Assembly (NCBI GenBank): GCA_025200525.1
Contig: CM045762.1
Location: 29,423,600-29,487,599, forward strand
DNA: 64,000 nucleotides
From: Camellia lanceoleosa
Taxonomy: Eukaryota > Streptophyta > Magnoliopsida > Ericales > Theaceae
Direction: 5' to 3'
Within the stretch, counting starts at the first letter, position 1; the number at the start of each line of letters is the position of its first letter. Of the stretch, positions 1-9,734 are shown in pieces. The position numbers were made by a program, and so were the translations under genes. Under the pieces are notes generated by a model. The model saw nothing but the letters and a program-made list of their open reading frames with translations. It made no database searches and was not told the DNA's origin.

Positions 1-1
1 A

Positions 2-919
2 GCCAGAGTCAAGGCAAAGAAGGCTGAGGCACAACTGGAAAAACTGAAGGTTGAGAAGGCAAGTTGGAAGAATACCCAGGTTGAGTTGCAAGCAGTCAAG
101 CTGGAGCTGGAGGATACACGCCGCAGGGTTGTGTCACTCGAGTTCCAGCTGGTCGGCGAGCAGAAGAAGTTAGAAGAGTCCCAACGAGCCTGTGCCATTG
201 CCAATGATCGGCATGAAGAGGCCATGAACAGTAACGAAGAGCTGGTGAAGCAGAAAGATGAGGCAGATGCTAAGGTTGAGGCTCTGCAAAAGGAGTTGGA
301 GGACGAGCTTGCCAAGGCAGAGGGGGAGAGGAGGAGGCTTATGAGGGAGTTGGAAGCAGAGATGGAGAAGGCGAGGGCGGAGAAGGAGAGCCTAAAGAAG
401 GAGGTGGAGGAGGGGAGGAGGAGGGGAGCCACTGCGGTTGATGCTCTGCGTGGAGAGTTGGAGGCAGAAAGGGCCAAAGCGTCCTCTGAGAAGGCGATCC
501 TACAAAGAGAGTTGGATGAGGAAAGGGCGAAGGCAGCCTCTGAAAAGGCAGCCTACCCCGATCTGTACGTGGCAGTGGTTGAACAATTCAAGGGATCGCC
601 TGAATTTCAGATAGCCATTGATGCCGCAGTGGCGAGCAGCCTGGCAAAGGAGGCGTCTGGGGAGGCTGGCCCATCAAAGACGACTGCTGGGAGAACTGAG
701 TCTGAGGTGATTGCAAGCTTCCAATAGTCGGACTTCTACAAGCATGAAACGTCAGAGTATTGGGACAGCAGATGGAAAATGTTCAAACGCAAGGCTGAAG
801 AGCTGTTCCCAGAGCTTGACTTCAGCAGGGTGACGATTGAAGAGGATGATGTGGCCCAGACCCCCCTGGATGAGGGTATAGAGGAGGCAGATCTCATCTC
901 CAGTGAGGAGGGGGAGTGA
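2..919 (+). pseudogene. antisense coiled-coil extra ORF (aORF) of element D, 5'-truncated by the window
   Basis: The frame is open from base 2, so the real start lies left of the window. About the first 180 residues are Glu/Lys/Ala-rich with heptad spacing (repeated stretches such as ELEAERAKA and EERAKAASEKAA), which predicts a long coiled coil. A short globular part follows (YPDLYVAVVEQFKGSPEF). A TAG at 725-727 interrupts the frame, but the same frame stays open to a TGA at 917-919 with an acidic tail (DVAQTPLDEGIEE...), so the TAG looks like a CAG-to-TAG change in an older longer protein. It runs opposite to gag-pol of the neighbouring gypsy element and lies past its minisatellite, the usual place for Tat-lineage antisense ORFs. 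The function of such proteins is not established. Two AATAAA-like signals follow near 926-1013. Confidence 0.7.
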
Positions 920-1557
920 TCTGAAAATAAATGTACTTGAAGAATTTTTGTTTCATCCTTGTATACACATTTTGTTTTGTTTTGTTTTTGAAGTATTGTA
1001 ATAAACTGATGTACACATTTTGCGAATGAATAAAACTCCATTTATGTCTTGTAATTAACTGTGTTTATTTGTTTGGTGGGTTGGAAATGGAGAAATGCTT
1101 GTAATAAAAACGAGTAATGAACTTATGAAAAAATTCAACTTCATGACAGAGTGAACTTGAGCTAAGTGAGCCAAGTGAATTTGAACTTGTGAGATTGAAC
1201 TGATAAAGTTGGATTGATAAATTGAAGAGGATGAACTTGTGAATTTGAATTTGAATTTGAACTTGTGAATTTGAATCTTGTTAAATTAAAAATTCCATCA
1301 CGCAGAGTAAGAGTGAACTGATAAAATTCCTTCATGCCGAGTGAGATTGGACTTGTGTAAAAATTCAATGACTGAGGGCAGGAAAATAGGTTTTAAATTG
1401 TAACTAAAGGGGCCAATAGTAAACCTGTAGGGGAGAAAGTGGGGAACATCGTTGGAATTTGACTAAGTAGAGATGCTGTAAAATTTTGTGATCTCAACTT
1501 GTGACTAAGTGTTCTCCCAAGGCTATGCTGGTACTTGTTTTGTTGGGTCTTCTGATG
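920..1557. other. non-coding spacer between aORF and minisatellite of element D
   Basis: No convincing gene. The left end has AATAAA-like motifs after the antisense ORF. At about 1165-1290 there are short degenerate repeats of GAACTTGTGAATTTGAATTT. Short ORFs here on the minus strand are chance products of these repeats. Confidence 0.55.
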
Positions 1558-2426
1558 TTCGAAAGTGCTCGGTCGGACTGAGGCTTTTGAAAGTGCTCAG
1601 GTTGGACTGAGGCTTTTGAAAGTGCTCGGTCTGGCCGAGCCTTTTGTAAGTGCTCAGGTTGGACTGAGGCTTTTGAAAGTGTTCGGGTCGGACTGAGGCG
1701 TTTGTAAGTGCTCAGGTTGGACTGAGGCTTTTGAAAGTGTTTGGGTCGGACTGAGGCGTTTGTAAGTGCTCAGGTTGGACTGAGGCTTTTGAAAGTGCTG
1801 AGGTCGGGCTGAGGCTTTTGAAAGTGCTCAGGTCGGACTGAGGTTGTTGAAAGTGCTCGGTCTAGCTGAGGCTTTTGGAAGTGCTCAGGTCAGACTGAGG
1901 CTTTTGAAAGTGCTCGGTCTAGCCGAGGCTATTGAAAGTGCTCGGTCTGGCCGAGGCTTTTGGAAGTGCTCAGGTCGGACTGAGGCTTTTGAAAGTGCTC
2001 GGTCTGGCCGAGGCTTTTGTAAGTGCTCAGGTCGGGCTGAGGCTTTTGAAAGTGCTCAGGTCGGGTTGAGGCTTTTGAAAGTGCTCAGGTCGGACTGAGG
2101 CTTTTGAAAGTGCTCGGTCTGGCCGAGGCTTTTGAAAGTGCTCAGGTCGGACTGAGGCTTTTGAAAGTGCTCGGTCTGGCCGAGGCTTTTGTAAGTGCTC
2201 AGGTCGGGCTGAGGCTTTTGTAAGTGCTCAGGTCGGGCTGAGGCTTTTGTAAGTGCTCAGGTCGGACTGAGGCTTTTGAAAGTGCTCAGGTCGGACTGAG
2301 GCTTTTGAAAGTGCTCGGTCTGGCCGAGGCTTTTGAAAATGCTCAGGTCGGACTGAGGCTTTTGAAAGTGCTTGGTCTGGCCGAGGCTTTTATAAGTGCT
2401 CAGGTTGGACTGAGGCTTTGAGTGCT
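1558..2426. repeat. 28/29-bp minisatellite, about 30 copies, with a hairpin in each unit
   Basis: Unit: AAGTGCTCAGGTCGGACTGA followed by GGCTTTTGA (29 bp), alternating irregularly with a 28-bp form containing GCTCGGTCTGGCCGAGG. Each unit holds an inverted repeat: CTCAG...CTGAG in the long form and CTCGG...CCGAG in the short form. The array lies between integrase and the antisense ORF of element D, where Tat-lineage elements often carry tandem repeats. A frame at 1844-2098 stays open only because of the repeat. Confidence 0.92.
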
Positions 2427-2554
2427 GCAAATGAAAGTTTCATGGAAGCGACATTCAGACAGTTGAATTATAGAAGGTTGGAACTCTAGTCGATATTTGT
2501 ATTACGTATTGAAAAAGGAAAATACAACAAGTTTGACAATACAAAAGTAAGGAT

Positions 2555-4400
2555 TCATTGATAGTAACGCTTCAGATGTTCAGCATTCCAGGGATGGGGA
2601 AGATCTCAGCCATCCATGTCTTGAAGTCGGTAAGTGCCTGGCCGTGGGTGGGCCTTCACAACGTAGAGTCCCTCCCATCTGGCTGCTAGTTTGCCCTCGG
2701 TCGGATTCCTTGTGGCAAGAGTTGTTTCTCTCAAGACAAGGTCCCCTACAGAGAACTCCCGTGGTCGGACCCTGCGGTTGTAGTGTGTTCTCATTTTCTG
2801 CTGCACGACTAATCGGCAATGGCTCTCTCTGAGCTCTTCGATGAGGTCCAGGTCTGCTCGACGAAGTTCTTCGGTTGAGGCGAGATCCGGATGTAAGACC
2901 CTCGGGGTGGGCAGACCGACTTCTACCGGGATGACCGCCTCAGCGCCATATGTTAAGCGAAAAGGGGTTTCCCCAGTAGGGGTCCGGGCAGTGGTCCGGT
3001 AAGCCCAGAGTACATTTGGTAGCTCCTCAGCCCAGAGGCCTTTAGCAGCTTCGAGCTTAGTTTTGATGATCTTCAGGAGAGAACGGTTGGTGACCTCAAC
3101 TTAGCCATTTGCTTGGGGATGACCGGGAGAAGAGAAGCATGGTTGAATCTGGAGATCTGTACAAAATTTCCTGTATTTGGCGTTGTCGAACTGTTTACCG
3201 TTGTCGGAGACGATGGCCTGAGGGATGCCAAATCGGCAAACGATCGATTGCCAGATAAACTTGGTGGTGTTCCGCTCGGTGATAGTGGCGAGGGGTTCTG
3301 CTTCGACCCACTTGGTGAAGTAATCAATGGCAACAATCGCGAATTTGGTCTGGCCTCGGCCAGTGGGGAGTGGACCAATCAAGTCGATCCCCCATTTGGC
3401 GAACGGGTAAGGGCTGCAGAGGGTGATCAGCTCAGTGGGAGGAGCATGGGGGATGTTGGCGAAGCGCTGACACTTGTCACATTTGAGCACAAAATCAGTG
3501 GCATCTTGGTTGAGAGTCGGCCAGAAGTAGCCTGTACGGAGTATTTTGTGAGCGAGAGACCTGCCACCCGAATGATTGCCACAGATCCCTTCATGGATTT
3601 CTTGCATCACATAGGTTGCTTGGGCGGGGTTGAGGCATCGCAGGTACGGGCGTGAAAAACCGCGCTTGTAAAGGACGCCGTCGACCAGGGTGTAGTTAGC
3701 CGATCGAGCTCTGACCTTGACAGCCTGCTGTTGGTCAGCTGGGAGTTTTCCAGTGGTCAAGAAGAGGAAGATGTCGGATGCCCAAGGGATAGGTTCCGTC
3801 TGGAGGAATTGCACTTCTGGCAGGTCAGGCGAGATGGCCGGGTGGGCTAAGTATTCGAGGCGAACTCCATGGCTGAGGTCGGAATGGTCGGCAGAGGCGA
3901 GCTGGGCCATCTCATCTGCTTTGGAGTTTTCCGCCCGAGGGATGTGTCTGATCTGGAAAGTATTGAAGAGGCGAACAAGGGGGAGTGCCATGTCCCTGTA
4001 AGCCCGCATTGTGCCATCTTTGGCGTCGAATTCCCCTGTGATCTGTCCGACGATGAGTTGGGAGTCACTGAACACACGGATGTGGCTGACACCAATGTCT
4101 TTGGCCAGACGAAGTCCTGCTATTAATGCTTCATATTCAGCCTCATTGTTGCTGGCTGCAAACAAGAGACGGAGAGCACATTTGAAATAACCACCCTCAG
4201 GGGAGATGAGGATGAGCCCAGCCCCGCTTCCTTCCCTGCAGGACAAGCCGTCAACATTGAGTGTCCAAGAATGAGGATCTTCGGGCTCTGGTGGAGCTGG
4301 TGAGGGTGGAGGGTTAGCGGTGGGGGCTGGATTGGTGAATTCCGAGATGAAGTCAGCAACAGCTTGCCCATTGATTGCTGTCCGGGGGCGATAAGAGATG
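2555..4400 (-). pseudogene. element D pol, 3' part: archaeal-type RNaseH plus integrase
   Basis: The reading runs downwards. From about 4265 there is an RNaseH domain with the archaeal-type look of the Tat lineage (VDGLSCREGSGAGLILISPE, then NNEAEYEALIAGLRLA and FSDSQLIVGQ). Integrase follows: an HHCC zinc motif ending CDKC near 3480, then the core with DLIGPLP (first Asp), VSDNGKQFD (second Asp) and NG-VEVTNR (Glu). A TAA near 3101 replaces the residue just before the VEVTNR block, most simply a CAA-to-TAA change. The same frame then continues through AYRTTARTPTGETPFRLTYG and a C-terminal domain to a stop at 2555-2557, with one more in-frame TGA near 2605. It is a dead copy lying directly downstream of RT. 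Confidence 0.88.
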
Positions 4401-6245
4401 TTGAACTGGCTCAGCTCTACTGACCACTACATTAGTCTTCCTGAGAGCTCTGGTTGCTGCATGACCTTCCTCAGGGGCTGGTCAGTGAGGACCACTATGG
4501 AGTGGGCTTGGAAGTAGGGGCAGAGTCATCTGGAGGCGGTGACCAAGGCCAGGGACAGCTTTTCTAGTAGGGGGTAGTTCTGCTCCGCTCCTCTGAGAGC
4601 CCGACTGATGTAGTAGACCGGCCGTTGGACGGAACCGTCCTCTCTGATGAGAGCTGCACTGACTGCGGTGCTTAATACTGCTAAGTAGAGGAAAAGGGGC
4701 TCACCCGTGATTGCCTGTGAGAGAAGGGGAGGATTGGCCATGCACTGTTTTAACTGTTGAAAGGCTTCTTCGGATTCAGTCGTCCATTCAAAAGTTTGCC
4801 GAAGAACTTTAAAAAATGGTAGGCACTTGTCCGTTGCACGGGAGATGAAACAGTTGAGGGCTGCCACTCTGCCAGTGAGTCTTTGAACCTCTTTAACCGT
4901 TTTGGGTGACTGCATCTCAATCAAGGCCTTAATCTTCTCAGGGTTGGCCTCGATGCCACGTTGACTGACCATAAAACCCAAGAACTTTCCAGATCCTACA
5001 CCAAAGGCACACTTCTCTGGGTTGAGCTTCATCTGATATTTGCGAAGGGTGGCAAAAGTCTCTCGTAGGTCGGTGAGGTGGTCAGTGGAGAGTTTGTTCT
5101 TGACTAGCATATCATCTACATACACTTCCATGTTCCGTCCAATCTGATGGTGGAAGACTGCATTGACTAACCGTTGGTAGGTGGCCCCATCATTCTTTAG
5201 TCCGAATGGCATTACACAGTAGTGGTAGGTCCCTCGATCGGTGATGAAGGACGTGCGTTCCCGATCGGACGAGTGCATCATGATTTGGTTGTACCCAGAG
5301 AAAGCATCCATGAAGCTGAGCATTTGGTGATCGGCCGTGGCGTCAACCAGCAGATCTATGCGGGGGAGTGGATAGCTATCTTTGGGGCAAGCTCGGTTCA
5401 GGTCAGAGTAATCGACGCAGAGACGCCACGTGCCATTGTTCTTGCGGACTAGAACCACATTGGACAGCCACTTGGGATAGTCTACGTTTCGGATGAACTG
5501 AGCTTCAAGGAGTTTGTCGACTTCTGTGGCTATGAGGTTATTGCTCTCTGGGTGGAAGATACGTTGCTTCTGTCGGTAAGGTCGGAAATGAGGCTCAATA
5601 CTGAGGCGGTGAGTTATGAAAGAGGGGTCAATGCCCGGCATGTCTGCATGGTTCCAGGCAAAGACGTCTCTGTGCTCGGTCAGGAGGGCGGTGAGGTCAG
5701 CCTTTGCTTGGGAAGGCAGTTGACTGCCGATTTTGGCAGTTTTGAGTGGGTTGGTGGGATCGATGTTAACTTCGACGAGTTCCTCCACAGGTTCGCCTCT
5801 GATCAGTTCGTCCTCATCTTGGACGTCAAGTCCTTCAATGATCATTGCCTCCTTCAGTTTGACTTCTTTAAGTGAGGCCACATAACATTCTCTGGCGATG
5901 GTCTGTTCTCCTCTGACTGTTCCGACCTCGAGATCAGTAGGGAACTTGAGGGCAAGGTGGTAGGTGGATGTGATGGCTTGGAAGGCGTTGAGGGCAGTGC
6001 GGCTGAGAATGATGTTGTAGGCAGAGGGGCAGTCGACTACAAGGAAAGTGAGCAGCTTCGTGGTCTGCCGTGGGTATTCCCCGATGGTGATGGGGAGATC
6101 AATGGAGCCGATAGAGGTCACCCGGTCGCCAGTGAAACCGACCAAGGGGGTTTGGAGTGGGGACAGACTTTCCTCTCCGATCTTGAGTCATGAAGCAAAT
6201 GAGGAATATGATGTCTGAAGAGCTTCCATTGTCGATGAGGACTCG
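4400..6245 (-). pseudogene. element D pol, 5' part: protease, reverse transcriptase, RNaseH
   Basis: The protease active site reads VLIDNGSSSDIIF, with DNG encoded at 6225-6233; DNG rather than DTG/DSG is common in this lineage. A frameshift near 6150-6180 separates it from LVGFTGDRVTSIGSIDLP. The ORF 6145-4526 then holds the rest of protease, a linker (HRDVFAWNHADMPGIDP) and RT: WRLCVDYSDLNRACPKDSYP, LSFMDAFSGYNQI, MPFGLKN, and the catalytic YVDD at 5111-5122. The gypsy RNaseH follows (EEAFQQLKQCMANPPLLSQ..., PVYYISRALRGAEQNYPLLE) and stops at 4526; the frame resumes after it. RT itself is nearly intact, while the protease and RNaseH junctions are broken. Confidence 0.9.
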
Positions 6246-6460
6246 CCTGACCTTGTAGTTGGAGAGGACGGCAGAGATGACGAGAGGATCATCATGTGGA
6301 TAACGGATGCCTGTACAGTCGGCGTCTGTGAAGGTAATGGGCTCAGTCCACTGCTTGGGCTGCTTGGGGGGTCGGTCTACCGTGATGACTGCCTTGTCCG
6401 AGCCCTGTCGTATTTTTCCGAGTTCCGCCCTCTGGGTTGAGCGAGATGGTCCCCCACAAG

Positions 6461-8008
6461 CTAGACCACCTGAAATAACTCTAATTTCACCAACTGGTGG
6501 AGGTGGATTACCTTGAGGCCTAGGTTGTTGGGGGGTCTATCATGCCCGGGTCGCTGAGCCGGTTGTTGGTGGCGTAGGCTGCGATTGTCTCTGTTGGGCT
6601 CGGTCCTTTGCCTCTGCTGAGGGCGGGTGCCTGTGAATCGGCTTAGACGCCCCTGGCGAATGAGGGTCTCCACTTGATCCTTGAGGCTGATGCAATCGTC
6701 GGTGTTATGGCCATGGTCCTGGTGGAAACGGCAATATTTGGACTGGTCTTTACGGTTGGAAGGGTTCCGTGGAGGAAGAGGCCACTTGAGGGAGTAGTCC
6801 CGTTGGATCTGGTTAAGGACTTGTTCCATGGGAGAATTGAGGGGTGTATATCGCTCGAACCGACCGGGTGGTCTTACTGGTGCTGACCGGTCGGCGCGAG
6901 GGGATCGGTCCGCATAGCGGGATGTTTGATTATGATGCCGGGTGTTACTGGGTTCTTGGTCTTTTCTCTTTTCTTTGGGGGTCAGATATTTAGTTGTTGA
7001 ATCCTGTCGAGCGGCTAGAGAATCCTCGGCGTTCATGTACTTTTGGGCTTTGGAGAGCAAGGCTGCCATGGATGTCGGGGGGTTCTTAGAGAGGGAGAAG
7101 AGGAAATCGGATGACCGCAGACCGCCATGAAGGCTGTAAGGATGACTTTATCGTCGTTTTCAGCAACTTGCAAGGCTTCGGTGTTGAAGCGAGTGACAAA
7201 GCTGCGCAGTGATTCCCCCTCGGTCTGACGGATGTTGAGGAGTTGGGTCGCCGGGCGTCGCTGGCGTTGGGCCCCGATGAAGTGGCTCAGGAAGGAGTCA
7301 CTGAGATGCTGAAATGTGGAGACCGAATCTGGTGGCAACTGGTTGAACCATAGCCGAGCCGACCCCTTCAGTGTCACGGGAAAGGCTCGGCACATGATTT
7401 CGTCAGGGAAGGCATGGAGGATCATGAGGGTATGGTAGGTCTCCAGGTGGTCGACGGGGTTGGTCGTTCCGTCAAAGGGGTCGATGGTAGGCATTTTGAA
7501 CTTGGCGGGTAGGGGTTTGTCTCGGATGGAGGCGACAAATGGGGAGTTTGCTGTGGTGGAGGGCTTATGTTGGATATTCTGCATAACTCCTTGGAGTTAG
7601 AGTTTCATGGCTCGGAGTTCAGCGTCCCAAAGGGGAATGTTGTCACCGCCAGAGGGAGATAGATGTTGGACGCTGCTTCTCCTCGGAGCCGGAGCTATGT
7701 GATGGGCGTGGGGTGGAGGAGGTGGATGTATATGTGGGTGAGGGGTTGCAAGCCCCGAGTTGAAGGATTGGGTTGTGGGGACAAGATGGCGGAACTTGTT
7801 CTGGATGGGGTGGAATATCTGGAGGTGGTGGAGGAATAGGGAGGTTCCGTTGGAGCAGAGCATTGATTAAGGCCTGGTTTTGTTCGGCCATACGGTTGAT
7901 GCTATTGGTGAGCTCGATGAAGTACTGTGGTGGGTTGTTTGGATTGGGAGGGTCGGTTTGGTGATCGGTAGCATTATGGTGGGAAGCCATGGATCTAGTC
8001 GTGACCAT
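6461..8008 (-). pseudogene. element D gag (capsid and zinc-knuckle-like nucleocapsid), frameshifted
   Basis: The most plausible start is the ATG at 8008 (MVTTRSMASHHNATDHQ), about 100 bases after the PBS. A proline-rich N-terminus is followed by a frameshift near 7690-7860, a TAA at 7597-7599, and the retrotransposon-gag core (FDGTTNPVDHLETYHTLM, GSARLWFNQLPPDSV, FNTEALQVAENDD). A second frameshift near 7110 leads into SLSKNPP and MAALLSKAQKYMNAED. A CCHC-like motif then reads YCRFHQDHGHNTDDC, with His in place of the second Cys as is usual for these gag proteins. The product would form the virus-like particle of the element. At least three disruptions make it non-functional. Confidence 0.85.
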
Positions 8009-8089
8009 ACACTTGACGGATGAGGTGAAAAGGTTACTGGAACAGGGTCTCCGGCGGCAATGAACACAACTGGCGCACGAACAAACCGG

Positions 8090-8107
8090 TTCCCACAGAC
8101 GGCGCCA
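8090..8107 (-). other. primer binding site of element D
   Basis: On the minus strand the sequence is TGGCGCCGTCTGTGGGAA, starting with TGG as expected for pairing with a tRNA 3' CCA end. It is separated by 5 bases from the proposed 5' LTR end at 8113. The exact tRNA is not assigned. Confidence 0.75.
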
Positions 8108-8112
8108 ACTAA

Positions 8113-8669
8113 TGATGCAGTTTTTCCTGGTGAATGGGCTAGACCGATCCAAGCTCCTCAGGTCCACTGGATAACCTGTAAACAAGTTCAACGGGGAACG
8201 GGGTAGTCCCCCGGCGAACCCTCCGGTGTGTGGATTAGAAGATGTAGTAGGTAACGTAGTGAGAGAGAGAGATAGAGAACTTAACTTTCTTCTTGTCTTC
8301 AAGTTTTGCTTATATCCTTTGGTAATCATTTCGCTGTCTCAGCCGTTCTGACCTCCCCGCCGAAAGCTTACGCCGTGGTTCGTCTTGTTCAGGGTGAAGG
8401 AATGCTATTCTGGCTGAGGGGTGTTGTCGCAATAAATACTGTGATGGGCTGCATTAATGGTGATGTGTTGTGGCAATAACTTTGCAGATCTTTGTCTGCT
8501 GACATGGCCTGTTCTACATTCGCCACGTGTCCGAGTATTACTGGCCTCCTATGCTCAGTTGGCCTCCAGCTATCTTGGGTTTTGTTACCCGGGTTATGCA
8601 ATAGGATATAAATGGTGGGCCTGGGTTTGTCTACTATGGGCCGTGGTTCTCATGGGCCTACCCATGTCA
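8113..8669 (-). mobile_element. 5' LTR of element D
   Basis: On the minus strand the LTR begins TGACATGGG at 8669 and ends CTGCATCA at 8113 (TG...CA, 557 bp), next to the PBS. A TATA-like GGATATAAG lies at 8309-8317 on the minus strand, giving U3 of about 350 bases. The outer boundary is inferred from the TG dinucleotide alone because the partner LTR is not in the window. Confidence 0.65.
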
Positions 8670-9018
8670 ATGTATATAATTTTTCTTTTTGAATGAAAGA
8701 ATGCTAAAAAAGTAATAGATAGTACATGCTATGTCTATTGTTCTAGTAAATTTTACTGTGGTTTGGTGATTAATACATTATTATAGCAGGATATTGTTTT
8801 GACTAAGAATGAATATTGTTATGGATAGAATACAATGATACATGTTACACTTGTGTGTCTTGATAATATATGTAGTTGTGTTGTCAGATTATTTTTGCAC
8901 AAAGATTGCATGATGAACATTAGGGGAGTTTGTGTATTGTGTTAAGTTTTGGTGCAAGTTGGAAATATTTTTCAATGGGACACACATACTGTTTGAAAGT
9001 AAATTTTTACTCTGAAAT
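8670..9018. other. AT-rich non-coding DNA beside the MULE
   Basis: No gene seen. Scattered GTAAAT/TTTACT motifs, such as those near 8745 and 9000, belong to the palindrome-rich repeats described next. It is probably the outer flank of the MULE into which element D inserted. Confidence 0.4.
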
Positions 9019-9560
9019 CACAGGCTCAGCATAGCCATAGACAACCATTCAACAACATAGTAAAATTTCACTTTCATTTCAGAGTAAATTTCTCTAAAAG
9101 TTAGTAAAATTTTACTCCGAAAGGTGGTAAAGTTTTACTTTCATATGAATAAAGGTAATGTTTTACTCTGCAAAAAGTAAAATTTGACTTTGCAATAAAG
9201 TAAAAGTTTATTCTGAAATACAGTAAAATTTTACTCTTGAAGCACATGCTGAGCACAGCCATAAACAACCATTCAACAATATAGTAAAATTTTACTTTTA
9301 TTTCAAACTACATTTCTCTAAAAGATAGTAAAATTTTACTCTAAAAGGCAGTAAGGTTTTAATTTCTTGTTTACTTCCTTTTAGACTAGAATTTTACTTC
9401 AATCTTTCATACCTACTAAACAAACTCCATTATAAGTTCCTTTACATGAACCTTATTCAACCACATTAAAAAAATATATTAAAATGTTAAATTCAACCAC
9501 AAAGCAAATCAAAAACTTGGATAGACAACCATTTAAGAACATAGTAAAAATATTTTTTAT
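9019..9560. repeat. 224-bp-spaced duplication rich in GTAAAATTTTAC palindromes
   Basis: A block beginning CACAGGCTCAGCATAGCCAT at 9019 recurs at 9243 (CACATGCTGAGCACAGCCAT) with the same downstream order of AGTAAAATTTTACT motifs; a weaker third copy starts near 9521 (GACAACCATTTAAGAACATA). AGTAAAATTTTACTC motifs are scattered between. The same palindrome fills the array on the other side of the transposase gene. Confidence 0.75.
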
Positions 9561-9734
9561 TGTAATGTCTCCTTACAAGTCTAGTCTAAAAGACTAGACT
9601 ATTATTGCTATGGACTATTTATTGTAGAAGAGTTGAATTATTTTCATATTTTTATTACAAAACAATAATGTCTTTCATAGTAATGTCTCCTTGCAAGTCT
9701 TCTTATTATGACCGTACTTCTCGCATCTATCACA

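Larger units (their letters stand above)
1..8669 (-). mobile_element. Tat-lineage Ty3-gypsy LTR retrotransposon D, 3' LTR outside the window
   Basis: Read on the minus strand, the order is 5' LTR (8113-8669), tRNA-primer site, gag, protease, RT-RNaseH, a second archaeal-type RNaseH, integrase, a minisatellite and an ORF in antisense orientation. A duplicated RNaseH plus extra antisense ORF and 3' tandem repeats is known for the plant Tat lineage (Grande, Retand and Ogre relatives). Gag and pol are broken by several stops and frameshifts, so the copy is not autonomous. The element continues left of base 1, so its 3' LTR and target duplication cannot be checked here. Confidence 0.85.

Noticed and set aside
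1844..2098. Open frame in the minisatellite (LRLLKVLGLAEAF repeats)
   Set aside because: It exists only because the unit has no stop in that frame; no start context or domain.
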